This document shows positions 32,237 through 40,726 of a DNA stretch of 57,607 nt, piece by piece. The stretch is from assembly GCA_020051175.1 (NCBI GenBank), contig JAGVJJ010000023.1:1-57607 (forward strand), in the 5' to 3' direction. The DNA is from Bacteroidia bacterium. Lineage in GTDB: Bacteria > Bacteroidota > Bacteroidia > 2-12-FULL-35-15. The position numbers were made by a program, and so were the translations under genes. Below the pieces are notes generated by a model that was not told the origin of the DNA, searched no databases, and saw nothing but the letters and a program-made list of their open reading frames with translations. Every line of letters begins with the position of its first letter. Within the stretch, counting starts at the first letter, position 1.

Positions 32237-32887
32237 ATGAAAAAAATATTTCAGATCCCCTATAAAGGTAAAATAGCCATATTGCTGTTAGCCCTTGGTG
32301 CTATTGAACTTTTCAGCTGCACAACCTTTAATAACAACATTGCAGAAATGGGCAATTCTTTTTCGGAAGTGTATTCTGATCGGGTCGTTGCTCAATACCA
32401 GCTGTACCAACTGGCAGATAAAATACATGAAAGGAAACTTCGCATTTTGGATCAGGCAAATATCCACAATGAATTTAAATACGGACTTGCTTCAGAAACC
32501 CATGCAATTATTGATGATTATGAAAAAACGAAATTCACGGTGCAGGAAACGGATATTTACAGGGAATTTAAAGGCTCGCTGCAATCCATATCCATTCTGG
32601 AAAAAAAGTATTTAATTGCCGAAAGCCCTTTGGTGAAGTCAAACCTGCTGAATGAGTATAACCAGCTCCTCAGCGGGTCTCTGGCGCAGTTAGACGAACT
32701 GTCCCAGATTCAGCTAGCACGTGCAGGTAATTTAAATGAAGGCTCGAAAAAAATTGTTTCCCTTTCGTCACTTCTTAACCAGTTTGACTATATACTCGTT
32801 ATAGCAATTCTAATTGCGATACACGCATTGATTTTTGCATCCCGATCTACAATTCCGAAATTCAATCAGAAACATTCGCTTAATTAA
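32237..32887 (+). CDS. Stand-alone four-helix-bundle (4HB_MCP-like) membrane sensor
   Basis: A 216-residue protein with transmembrane helices at about 10-29 and 188-206 flanking a helical periplasmic domain of about 155 residues (VVAQYQLYQLADKIHERKLR, LNEYNQLLSGSLAQLDELSQ). This is the layout of the 4HB_MCP chemoreceptor ligand-binding domain, but only ten or so residues follow the second helix, so no HAMP, kinase or methyl-accepting signalling domain is present. It may work with a separate signalling protein. Confidence in the fold is moderate. Confidence 0.7.
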   Translation: MKKIFQIPYKGKIAILLLALGAIELFSCTTFNNNIAEMGNSFSEVYSDRVVAQYQLYQLADKIHERKLRILDQANIHNEFKYGLASETHAIIDDYEKTKFTVQETDIYREFKGSLQSISILEKKYLIAESPLVKSNLLNEYNQLLSGSLAQLDELSQIQLARAGNLNEGSKKIVSLSSLLNQFDYILVIAILIAIHALIFASRSTIPKFNQKHSLN

Positions 32888-32917
32888 CGGACAAAATGAG
32901 ACAGATTAACGTTAAAG

Positions 32918-33090
32918 CTATTTTTGCAATTTTCTAACTACGGCTTCCACCCTTTTTCGCTTTGAACCCTTAGCAATATCACCAAGCCGCGATGTGAGCG
33001 TTTTAATAAAAAGAGCCTTGTTTTTTTATTTACAACTGGCAAACTATTCCCGGCATACACAGGAAGCTGGTTAACCGGACTTTTCAGCAA
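32918..33090 (-). pseudogene. Small basic protein gene broken at an A7 tract
   Basis: On the minus strand one frame reads LLKSPVNQLPVYAGNSLPVV-NKK from about 33090 and another reads NKALFIKTLTSRLGDIAKGS-KRKRVEAVVRKLQK to a TAG at 32918-32920. They meet at an A7 run (33021-33027 on the plus strand as T7); one extra A joins them into a single basic peptide of about 57 residues. No ATG is seen; TTG at 33090 is a possible start. It resembles no family I recognise. Confidence 0.4.
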
Positions 33091-33148
33091 CCTCTAATTA
33101 GCGCTTGCTGGTTTTCAATTATACTCGTATTCCAACAAAAAACGTTGT

Positions 33149-35998
33149 TTATTTTGCTACTACGATGGTTTTTGTTTCCTTCCTTTCGCCACCGCTGTTG
33201 GCAATAACCAGGCTGCAATAATAAACACCGCCTGAAAGCCCAGTTGTATTAAGCTGTACGCGGTGTTTTCCTAAGCCCAAATCATTATCAATAACTGTTT
33301 GTAACAACCTTCCCATTTCATCGTGCAGCACAACCGCTACTTTCGACTTTTTTACCAGTTCGAATTCAACCGTTGCATTATCCCTTACAGGGTTTGGATA
33401 AACAAGCCATTGAATATTTCCACCAGACAATTTACTTTCCCTTATTCCTGTAATCTCCTGCTTGGAAGTGTAATGGGTAGTATAAGCCCCATTCCCGTGT
33501 GTGGCGATGGCAACAAAACCATCCGACTCACGGCTGTCAATCATGGTAACAACAGCATTACCAATACTGTTTGCCCCTTGTTGTACCCACACTGTTCCGT
33601 TGTCAATCAATGTATCTGTGGCATAAAGGCCGGTACTGGCACCTACCAGGTATATTGTTCCATCAGCAACAGGCAAAATATTGGCCCACCGAACAGAAGG
33701 CCCGTTACCGGTTCCATTTGCATTTTGTTCCAGGTTCCCCGCTACTTTTTTCCAGGTTGCTCCGGCATCTTCAGAGTAGAAAATACTGTACACTTTATAA
33801 TTCGAAAAAACCACCATTATCTTATCTGCATCACGCGGATCCACTGCTATACTGGAAACGTAGCCGGCACCAGGCATGCCTGAAGCAGTAATTTCAACCG
33901 GGGTTGGATCACCTGTATGCGCATTGTCCATTCTGAATACTTTCTTTTTATCAGTACCAAAATAAAGCCGGTGTGCTGAATTCTTTGAAGCAGCCAAAGC
34001 AATTATATTCATTGTAGTATCCGGAAGGTGCCAGGAGTATTTTGTCCAGCCGGTACTGATAGTATCCCATGAGCCATCCAGGGAAATAGCACTTAAATTA
34101 TTATTCCGCCACAAATTTTCACCTTCACAGAGATAAAGAATATTGTTATCAGCAGGGTCAAGTATAAAAGGATTAATAAACCGGTAATCATCTTTTGAAG
34201 GACCAATCGGGTCAAAGCGTCTGAATGCGGTTACTGTTCCGGAATTATCCAAAGTTGCTTTCATCATTATCCCCTGCTGGCGGCTGTAATAATAAGTTCC
34301 ACCACCATCAGCAACTGCACAATAGGCTCCGTCACCTGACGAAGGAAAAGTCCATGAAGCCATCGGATCAGCCGAGTTGGTCCACCAGGAACCGTAATCC
34401 TGCAAACCTCCTGTAACCAAGGAGCTCCCAGCCGTACCATGATCCACAGCAATGGTATAGAACTGTGTAGTATAATAACCATGATTCAACGAAGTCCAGC
34501 TTACATTGGCGGCCATACAATCGCTTGTTTTAAAAATGCCACCATCAGTGGCGGAATACATTACATCAGGATTGGATGGCAGGAAAGCCACATTGTGCTG
34601 ATCGGCATGATGCCCGGGGTAAGCAGAGAAAAAAGGCATTGTGGCACCAATGCCGTAACCTCCAAGCTGAGCAGTATTATTGGCCGATGTAAAACCATCT
34701 GTAGAGCGATAAAGATTAGTACCCCCGATGAACACAACATTTGAATTTCCGGGCATTACTTTCACCAGCATGTTGTAAGAACCCTGCAGTACAATATTTC
34801 CAAACACGCTTCCGTCAACAGGAAGATTTTGGGAAAGATCCGTCCACATACCTCCTGCACTGTCGCCATCACCACTAAGGTATTCGTATTTCCAGAGCGA
34901 CACCCATTCCGGATCGCCCTGAAAATCCTGAGATGCCTTACCAAAGCCCGGAGTGTTTGATAGAAAGTACACAACATCTTCATCATTAGGATCAATTCCT
35001 ATAACAGTACGATCAAATACCTGAGGCCAGTGCAGCGTATCCGTTCCATTAAAAAAATTATACGGTGTAATGTTTACAAATGGCGCTATTCCATCTGCTG
35101 ATCGCCAGATACCCTTTTTTTGTCCATCGCTGCTCAATGTCGCATAAACAGCACCTGTTGAAGCACAGGCAACATCGGTAAAATAAGATGCGCTGGCATT
35201 AAGGGAACTGGTGAGCGCTGCCGACCAGGCACCACCACCATCAAGCGAGCGGTAGATGGCGCCATAAGTAGCTGCAAAAACAATATCTGCACTATCCTCC
35301 GGGTGTGTAGCGAGGTTCCATATCACCTGCCAGTTCGTACTAAAAGTCTGGGCCTGGCCTCCCGCAGTTGAAGTAACCGGGTTCCAGCTAAGACCGCCAT
35401 CAATAGATTTAAAAACGCCATCACCAAGATAAAATGCGCCATCACCGCTGGCCGATGTTCCGTAACCTTCACCTGTAGCATAATACCAGGTAGTGGTGTG
35501 CCCTGTACGTTTATCCTGGGCAAGGGCTGTTACACCAAGGTACTGCGTTGGTGATGTAACTTTAGTCCATGTGCTTCCTGCATCCGCACTGCGATACAAC
35601 CCTCCCGAAACACTTCCAGCCATTACAACATTCTCATTGCTTACATCAACGGCAATGGCACGGGTACGGCCACCAATATTATAAGGCCCTTGCAGCACAA
35701 AGTTCTGTCCGTTACGTACCATGTTGCCATCTTCATTTTTATACAAATCAGCATCAGTAGGCAATGTTTGTGCAAAAGCCAGCTCTTTTGAACGCATCCC
35801 TGCCGGAATTTTACCCGTTGCAGGATCACGGAGCATCATCCACTCCCATTCCTGCCGTGCCTTTTGTTCCTCCCGATCACCATATGAATAGGCATCGCCA
35901 GGAACTCTTAATGTCTTTATTTTACCGGTATCCGGCAGGAAATATGCACCAAGAAAAAAGGCAGAAAGCAGCGCTGAAAAAATAACTTTATTTTTCAC
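33149..35998 (-). CDS. BNR/sortilin-like propeller protein with type A T9SS sorting domain
   Basis: A 949-residue exported protein using a GTG start at 35998, which gives the signal peptide MKNKVIFSALLSAFFLGAYF; the longer frame to 36106 overlaps the upstream gene and is rejected. The body is built of BNR/Asp-box-like blades (SADAGSTWTKV, SIDGGLSWNPV, SEDAGATWKKV, GSWDT), forming one or two large propellers as in sortilin/VPS10 and xyloglucanase-like domains, up to about residue 870. The last 80 residues are the type A sorting domain (WLVYPNPVRDNATVEF, GVYYCSLVI, TKTIVVAK). Asp-box propellers bind glycans or peptides, and enzymatic activity cannot be assigned. Confidence 0.9.
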   Translation of the reverse strand: MKNKVIFSALLSAFFLGAYFLPDTGKIKTLRVPGDAYSYGDREEQKARQEWEWMMLRDPATGKIPAGMRSKELAFAQTLPTDADLYKNEDGNMVRNGQNFVLQGPYNIGGRTRAIAVDVSNENVVMAGSVSGGLYRSADAGSTWTKVTSPTQYLGVTALAQDKRTGHTTTWYYATGEGYGTSASGDGAFYLGDGVFKSIDGGLSWNPVTSTAGGQAQTFSTNWQVIWNLATHPEDSADIVFAATYGAIYRSLDGGGAWSAALTSSLNASASYFTDVACASTGAVYATLSSDGQKKGIWRSADGIAPFVNITPYNFFNGTDTLHWPQVFDRTVIGIDPNDEDVVYFLSNTPGFGKASQDFQGDPEWVSLWKYEYLSGDGDSAGGMWTDLSQNLPVDGSVFGNIVLQGSYNMLVKVMPGNSNVVFIGGTNLYRSTDGFTSANNTAQLGGYGIGATMPFFSAYPGHHADQHNVAFLPSNPDVMYSATDGGIFKTSDCMAANVSWTSLNHGYYTTQFYTIAVDHGTAGSSLVTGGLQDYGSWWTNSADPMASWTFPSSGDGAYCAVADGGGTYYYSRQQGIMMKATLDNSGTVTAFRRFDPIGPSKDDYRFINPFILDPADNNILYLCEGENLWRNNNLSAISLDGSWDTISTGWTKYSWHLPDTTMNIIALAASKNSAHRLYFGTDKKKVFRMDNAHTGDPTPVEITASGMPGAGYVSSIAVDPRDADKIMVVFSNYKVYSIFYSEDAGATWKKVAGNLEQNANGTGNGPSVRWANILPVADGTIYLVGASTGLYATDTLIDNGTVWVQQGANSIGNAVVTMIDSRESDGFVAIATHGNGAYTTHYTSKQEITGIRESKLSGGNIQWLVYPNPVRDNATVEFELVKKSKVAVVLHDEMGRLLQTVIDNDLGLGKHRVQLNTTGLSGGVYYCSLVIANSGGERKETKTIVVAK

Positions 35999-36017
35999 TT
36001 TTATAATATTTATTTTA

Positions 36018-36479
36018 TTAATTGATTTTTGAATAGCCCTGAACAGTATATGTGAATGTATCACCCAATGCCGGACGGCTCTGTATTTTTGCTTCAAATT
36101 TGTCACCTGCGTTTAGGCCCGGATAATTTGTTTTCATTCTGAAGAGGCCAATAGTTGGCGAAAGTGTAAACGTAAAATTCACATGTACAGGCATAGAAAT
36201 ATCATTGAGCTGAAAGAGGCTTCCTTTTTTACTGATGCGTTCAATTTTGATATCAGCATAGCAGGGGGCTTTCGAACAGGGGCCCGACTCGTCACGCTGC
36301 TCACTTATCAAAACAACTGTTGCAACAATGTTTGCCTCATTGGAGGCAAGTGCCGCGCCATCCTCGGTATTTGCAGGTTCCTGCTCCTTCTGTTGCACAG
36401 TTTCTTTTTTGCTTTTGCATGAAGGTAACAGCAAGGTTCCCGCAAGTGCGATTGTAAAAAATTTATTTTGTAGTAACAT
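36018..36479 (-). CDS. Small periplasmic lipoprotein
   Basis: A 153-residue lipoprotein with lipobox LLPSC (Cys21), a Glu/Gln-rich linker, and a beta-rich domain with two Cys in CSKAPCYADIKIERI. No recognised family. It ends 19 bases before the GTG start of the large BNR-type T9SS protein, so the two are probably one operon, and a role linked to that protein is possible. Confidence 0.75.
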   Translation of the reverse strand: MLLQNKFFTIALAGTLLLPSCKSKKETVQQKEQEPANTEDGAALASNEANIVATVVLISEQRDESGPCSKAPCYADIKIERISKKGSLFQLNDISMPVHVNFTFTLSPTIGLFRMKTNYPGLNAGDKFEAKIQSRPALGDTFTYTVQGYSKIN

Positions 36480-36530
36480 ACTGCAATTTAGGGAAAAGAA
36501 ATTGGTTGAGCAATACTTTCCCGTGAGCGG

Positions 36531-37082
36531 CTATTTGTTGTGGTTCATCCAGTCAGACTTTTGTATCTGGTATTCATACTGGACTAATTTCCGGTCTTTA
36601 TCTTCCACAAGGGTTTCGTTCACTTTTATCGCTCCCAGCCTGGAAGTGGCCAGTTGAGAACGAATGTTTTCTGCAGCAATATAAAAAACAACATTGTCCA
36701 CAAACTGAAAAGCATAATCCAAAAGCAGCTTTTTCGATAATTTGTTATACTGTCCGCCCCAATACGCTGTTGCAAGGAAGGAATAGCCTATTGCTATTGC
36801 AGAGCGCTCAGGCTGATAATCATAAAAACGGGTACAGCCAATAATCTCACCGGAGGCTTTATTAATGATTAAAAATGCCCCATTGGACGCAAGGGCGCTA
36901 TCAAAATAAAGTTGGAACACATCCCGCTTATACCTGTCAGACGCTGGATGTTGCTTCCAGATTAGCGGGTCAGAAGCAACACCATAAAGTGCTTCAAAAT
37001 CATCCACGATAAGTGGTTGTAATTTTACCAAATCGTTTTCGAGATGGTTTGGATTCCAGTTAATTTTCTGTTCGTTATCCAT
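36531..37082 (-). CDS. GNAT N-acetyltransferase (copy 2)
   Basis: A 183-residue paralogue of the protein at 31640-32176 with the same motif order: KLQPLIVDDFEALYGVASDP, GAFLIINKASGEIIGCTRFY, YWGGQYNKLSKKLLLDYAF and NIRSQLATSRLGAI. The two copies differ mostly in the C-terminal 25 residues and the interior of the active-site strand. They lie 4.4 kb apart on the same strand with unrelated genes between, so the duplication is not a simple tandem. Confidence 0.9.
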   Translation of the reverse strand: MDNEQKINWNPNHLENDLVKLQPLIVDDFEALYGVASDPLIWKQHPASDRYKRDVFQLYFDSALASNGAFLIINKASGEIIGCTRFYDYQPERSAIAIGYSFLATAYWGGQYNKLSKKLLLDYAFQFVDNVVFYIAAENIRSQLATSRLGAIKVNETLVEDKDRKLVQYEYQIQKSDWMNHNK

Positions 37083-37110
37083 AAAAGTTAATTAGTGATT
37101 GCGGTCTTGA

Positions 37111-37794
37111 TTATTTATATGGAGAAAATGTAAGAGCAACAAATCCCAGATTTGTAATTAGCCTGTATCTGTTATTGTTATAAGCTAATTTTGTATCAGT
37201 AGTATATTCAGAAAACAAATGGTTGAACCCCACCCGAATAGCCATTTTCTCAGCCATCCAAAAACGAAGATAAAATTCAGAATTAAGACTACCAATATCA
37301 TTATTACCAACCAATAAAAAATTAGCCGGTGTAGGTCTGGCTTTGGCCACAACCAGTGCTGATTTAGCTGCATTTTTTTCACCACCAAAACTCAAGCCAA
37401 GTGCATCAATATTAAAGCCAGCCTCGAATCTGCGCGACAAGCTGTATTGAAAGTTAATTGTAGCATTTAAACTATTGGTTTGGGCTGAAGAAATTAAAAC
37501 CGCATCAATTTTCTGCTCTTTGATTAAGCTGGCGGGAGCTGTGGTGTAAGCTTTTCCGGAACCAAAGTAATTGGTCAGGCGAATACCATAACCAATTTTA
37601 AATTTACCTTTAATAGCAATATCATGTAGCTTGGACCATGACAGTGACGAAGCAAATTCACTTTCCCCAACACTTAAAGCGATATCGAAATGATTGTTGT
37701 ATTTATAACCTGTTTTCTCTTCTGAATTTTGTGCGTAGCTATTGTGTATAAGTAACAAGCAACTGAGCACAGATAAAATTAAATGTCTTTTCAT
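37111..37794 (-). CDS. Outer membrane beta-barrel-like protein
   Basis: A 227-residue protein with a signal peptide (1-22, cleavage at YAQ) and alternating amphipathic strands (FDIALSVGESEFASSLSW, FKIGYGIRLTNYFGSG, RFEAGFNIDALGLSFGG, KMAIRVGFNHLFSE) ending with an aromatic strand GFVALTFSPYK. The pattern fits an eight- to ten-stranded barrel. Function unknown. Confidence 0.8.
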   Translation of the reverse strand: MKRHLILSVLSCLLLIHNSYAQNSEEKTGYKYNNHFDIALSVGESEFASSLSWSKLHDIAIKGKFKIGYGIRLTNYFGSGKAYTTAPASLIKEQKIDAVLISSAQTNSLNATINFQYSLSRRFEAGFNIDALGLSFGGEKNAAKSALVVAKARPTPANFLLVGNNDIGSLNSEFYLRFWMAEKMAIRVGFNHLFSEYTTDTKLAYNNNRYRLITNLGFVALTFSPYK

Positions 37795-37817
37795 CTAAAG
37801 AATAATTTAAGAGTTTC

Positions 37818-37834
37818 AACCGTAAAATACGGTT
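37818..37834. promoter_or_regulatory. Perfect 7-bp palindromic hairpin upstream of the barrel gene
   Basis: AACCGTA (37818-37824) and TACGGTT (37828-37834) flank an AAA loop, 23 bases before the minus-strand start at 37794. An operator or leader hairpin is possible. Confidence 0.4.
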
Positions 37835-38013
37835 AAAATAATCAAAAAATTAAAATGCATCTTTGTTGCCATTTTTTTCAATTCTGTGGCCGGAAATCCA
37901 ACGAACTATTTTAATTCTAATGATGGATAAACCGCTATTTTTATTCTTTCAACACTACGCTGAACGGGGCGTAGCCAGAGGCCAAACTGTTCAAAACATT
38001 TGTTCTAAAAATG

Positions 38014-38165
38014 TCGCTCCTACGGAGCTTAGACCTTGGATTACATATTTATCTACTAATATAACGCTCCTAACGGAGCTTAAAAAAATATAACCCCGTA
38101 GGGGTGAAATCTTTGTAGAAGAAGGAGCAGAAGCATTTTAAGCCCCAGCGGGGCGACATATTATG
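38014..38165. repeat. Cluster of short palindromic CTCC/GGAG and CCCC/GGGG repeats
   Basis: Four small palindromes in series: GTCGCTCCTACGGAGCTT (38014-38031), ACGCTCCTAACGGAGCTT (38065-38082), ACCCCGTAGGGGT (38094-38106) and AAGCCCCAGCGGGGCGACAT (38140-38160). Related modules occur at 45471-45625. Together they form a dispersed, non-coding repeat array. Confidence 0.7.
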
Positions 38166-38235
38166 GTTTCCAACAGTTATGGCCAAATGGCTAATATTTA
38201 TTATTCCTTCTACGCTGGAGGTTCCGTTTCCTATA

Positions 38236-38341
38236 CTGTGTGTTGGTAAGCACAGCTTACCGGTTATTCTTGTCACTAAGACCTCGCACACGCTGCCAAC
38301 CCTTCATCTTAGCGCCTACCTTTTATACATCTTAGTACCTA
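38236..38341 (-). repeat. Inverted copy of the 611-830 repeat element
   Basis: Read on the minus strand, the stretch begins GTAGGCGCTAAG, runs through GGGTTGGCA, CTTAGTGAC and ends in the hairpin GGTAAGC-TGT-GCTTACC (38245-38261 on the plus strand) followed by ACACAG. All of these blocks match the tandem repeat at 611-830 in order. It lies just downstream of the minus-strand SBBP gene. Confidence 0.8.
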
Positions 38342-38349
38342 CTGGGGGA

Positions 38350-40026
38350 TCACTTTGTAACGATTATCTTTTGTTTCGTTGTTTTATTATTATAAACCCC
38401 AATAATAAAATAAACTCCTTTGCTAAGGTCTTCGATACTAGTAGTATGACCATTAGAATTGCTTAATTTTATGGTTTGTACGAATTGACCAAATGTATTA
38501 ACAATCGACCAAATTCCTTCAATTTCGGATCGAATGGTAAATGTACCAGAGTTAGGGTTAGGGTAAATATATATTTTTCCTTTATTATCCTCTTCATCTA
38601 TAAAAGTACTCTCATTTAGCTTGGTAACAAACATATTACCACCCCATCCAGAATGAATAAAAGTATCAGAGCCAAAGCTAATGCTTGAACTACTAAAATC
38701 TCCAGCCATTACTATACTGTTATTTGCATCTGTTGCTATTGAATTGGCCCTATCTAAACCATCGCCTCCATCACTTTTCACCCAGACTATATTTCCCGAA
38801 GCATCGTATTTAATAAGAAGAATATCCTCAACTCCAGAATTTGTAAAAGTCGAAGACCCAAATGTAATCGTGCTACTTCTAAAACTACCTGCCATAACAA
38901 TATCGCCATTACCGAGTGTAGAAAGTGAATATGCATAATCGGCATCGCTTCCTCCGTAACTTTTTGCCCAAACTATATTACCAGAGGTATTATATTTTGC
39001 AATGAACACATCAAAATTCCCACCTATATTGGGCAATGTAATAGAGCCAAAGGTAATGTTTAAACTTTTAAAATATCCAGCAATAAATATATTCCCATTT
39101 GCATCAGTCGCAACCTCACTTGCAAAATCTGATGTGCCTCCAACTGCATTTTTTGCCCAAAGGATATTACCTAAAGCATCGTATTTTACGAGAAACACTT
39201 CACTATAATAGTTTGCAGAACCAGGATTGGCCAAGGTAGTGCCGCCAAAGGTAATGTTTGTGCTATTAAAGGACCCTGTTATAAGTATATTGCTACTGTC
39301 ATCAATGGCTACAGATGTTGGTTTTTCAAAAGCGCTTCCTCCTGCACTTTTAGCCCAAAGGACATTTCCTGATGCATCGTATTTTGCTAAAAAGATATCA
39401 TCTGAAGTAGTCGTACTCATATTAGTCAATGTATTGGAATCAAATGTTACAGATAAACTATTAAAATATCCCGCAACTATGATGTTGTCGTTAGCGTCAG
39501 TAGCAACAGAAGTTGCTCTATCAGATTTTGTACTTCCTACGCTTTTAGCCCATAGGATATTTCCCGAAGGATCATATTTAGCAATAAATATGTCTTCTTC
39601 TCCTGCACAGGTGAGAGTGATTGACCCAAAGACGATAGCAGAACTAATGAAATATCCTACCACAATAATATTGCCTGTTGCATCTGTGGCAACGGAAACC
39701 ATATTGTCCCAACTATTTCCTCCTAAACTTTTTGCCCAGATTGCGTTTCCTGATGCATCGTATTTAGCAATAAACATATCAGAAGTATTATCGGTATATG
39801 GATTAATTAAAGTTGTGGATCCAATTAGCATACTTGCTGAAGTACCCATAAGGGCATTGAAATTTCCTATAACTATGCTATTCCCATTTGCATCCATGGT
39901 AATTGAATGAGAAGTAGAATTCGCATTGTCCCCTGCACTTTTTGCCCACAGATAGTCAGGTGTCTGAGCATAGGTCAAAATATTTACTTTGACAATTATT
40001 ATTAGAAGCAGTATATTTCTTTTCAT
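38350..40026 (-). CDS. SBBP-repeat propeller protein with type A T9SS sorting domain
   Basis: A 558-residue exported protein. Signal peptide 1-21 (cleavage at YAQ). About eight highly regular SBBP-type repeats follow (unit of about 55 residues: WAKS.GG......SVATDANGNI.VAGYF.S..ITFG...L...., DIF.AKYD.SGN), which form a beta-propeller. The type A sorting domain closes the chain (YIYPNPNSGTFTIRSE, GVYFIIGVYNN, QKIIVTK). The repeats are near-identical at the DNA level in places, a likely hot spot for recombination. The gene is divergent from an XRE regulator. Confidence 0.92.
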   Translation of the reverse strand: MKRNILLLIIIVKVNILTYAQTPDYLWAKSAGDNANSTSHSITMDANGNSIVIGNFNALMGTSASMLIGSTTLINPYTDNTSDMFIAKYDASGNAIWAKSLGGNSWDNMVSVATDATGNIIVVGYFISSAIVFGSITLTCAGEEDIFIAKYDPSGNILWAKSVGSTKSDRATSVATDANDNIIVAGYFNSLSVTFDSNTLTNMSTTTSDDIFLAKYDASGNVLWAKSAGGSAFEKPTSVAIDDSSNILITGSFNSTNITFGGTTLANPGSANYYSEVFLVKYDALGNILWAKNAVGGTSDFASEVATDANGNIFIAGYFKSLNITFGSITLPNIGGNFDVFIAKYNTSGNIVWAKSYGGSDADYAYSLSTLGNGDIVMAGSFRSSTITFGSSTFTNSGVEDILLIKYDASGNIVWVKSDGGDGLDRANSIATDANNSIVMAGDFSSSSISFGSDTFIHSGWGGNMFVTKLNESTFIDEEDNKGKIYIYPNPNSGTFTIRSEIEGIWSIVNTFGQFVQTIKLSNSNGHTTSIEDLSKGVYFIIGVYNNKTTKQKIIVTK

Positions 40027-40237
40027 CGAATGTTGTTTTTAAAATTGATAGTATTACAAAGGCTATGAAGCTTTCGTTTTTCTATAAAATAATTATTGGA
40101 AGCAGATTGAGAATTCACCTTAAACCAGGTTACAAAAATTAATGGAACTATTTGAACATTTTTCATAAACCAGGTATTTAGCATAAGACGAAAATATTCC
40201 TTAGAAATTAGTGCACAATTTACATCTTTTTCGACCA

Positions 40238-40255
40238 TGTGACACATTTGTCACA
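40238..40255. promoter_or_regulatory. 18-bp palindrome in the XRE/SBBP divergent region
   Basis: TGTGACA-CATT-TGTCACA, with perfect 7-bp arms, lies 33 bases upstream of the XRE gene start. The half-sites resemble a CRP-type site but the spacing is two bases longer. It could be the operator of the adjacent XRE repressor. Confidence 0.5.
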
Positions 40256-40287
40256 AAAAAAATTTAAAATGATGTGAAATTACGTTT

Positions 40288-40512
40288 GTGAAATACATCA
40301 TAGACGAAAAAAGTATAAAAAAACTAGGCACGCAAATTAAAAAGCTGCGTCTTGAGCAAAAAGCTTCTCAAGCCCAAATTGCTTTTGAAGCAGGTATTTC
40401 ACGAGAGCAATTAGGTAGAATCGAAGCGGGAAAAATAAACACAAGCGTTAGCAATGTCTTTGCTATTGCTAAGGCGCTAAATATTCCCCCTAAAGAACTG
40501 TTTGAATTTTAA
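40288..40512 (+). CDS. XRE-family transcriptional regulator
   Basis: A 74-residue single-domain helix-turn-helix protein: LGTQIKKLRLEQKASQAQIA, then FEAGISREQLGRIEAGKINT (recognition helix) and AIAKALNIPPKELFEF. It starts at a GTG; the nearby ATGs run into stop codons at once. The 18-bp palindrome upstream (40238-40255) is a candidate site for autoregulation, with the SBBP surface protein gene on the other side as a possible second target. Confidence 0.9.
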   Translation: MKYIIDEKSIKKLGTQIKKLRLEQKASQAQIAFEAGISREQLGRIEAGKINTSVSNVFAIAKALNIPPKELFEF

Positions 40513-40538
40513 TAATAGACTAAGCCACACATAATTAA

Positions 40539-40712
40539 TTAGTCCCAAAGCGTTAATATGTCTTCTGAAATATTTAACAAAAAATTCAGGCCACATTTTT
40601 TACAATAATATTTTACAAACCAATCGGTAGTATTAGGCGAGGTATCCGGTTTACCTTTTCTTATCATTCTTGAATTACAGTGAATTTTATATTTTGTATG
40701 ATTTTTTATCAA
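40539..40712 (-). CDS. Small zinc-ribbon-like protein
   Basis: Not a long frame but coding-like: from TTG at 40712 (57 residues) or ATG at 40667 (42 residues) it reads ...KYKIHCNSRMIRKGKPDTSP, then WFVKYYCKKCGLNFLLNISE and ends DILTLWD. The CKKC knuckle with an upstream Cys suggests a partial zinc ribbon. It is downstream of, and codirectional with, the ORF6N gene. No family is recognised. Confidence 0.4.
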   Translation of the reverse strand: MIKNHTKYKIHCNSRMIRKGKPDTSPNTTDWFVKYYCKKCGLNFLLNISEDILTLWD

Positions 40713-40726
40713 ATTTAAATTTCAGC

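Noticed and set aside
32888..33148. Possible tRNA or structured RNA gene
   Set aside because: No cloverleaf can be drawn; the stretch instead holds coding-like minus-strand frames.
36018..36106. Start of the BNR protein at 36106
   Set aside because: It would overlap the lipoprotein gene by 89 bases and put 36 residues before a good signal peptide; the GTG at 35998 is preferred.
38014..38165. Possible CRISPR array
   Set aside because: The repeats are short palindromes of different sequence with irregular spacing, and no cas genes are nearby.
39227..39910. 227-codon open frame on the plus strand
   Set aside because: It is antisense to the repeats of the SBBP protein; its regular repeats only mirror those of the real gene.
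40023..40247. 74-codon minus frame upstream of the SBBP gene
   Set aside because: It occupies the divergent promoter region, overlaps the palindrome and has no protein-like features.
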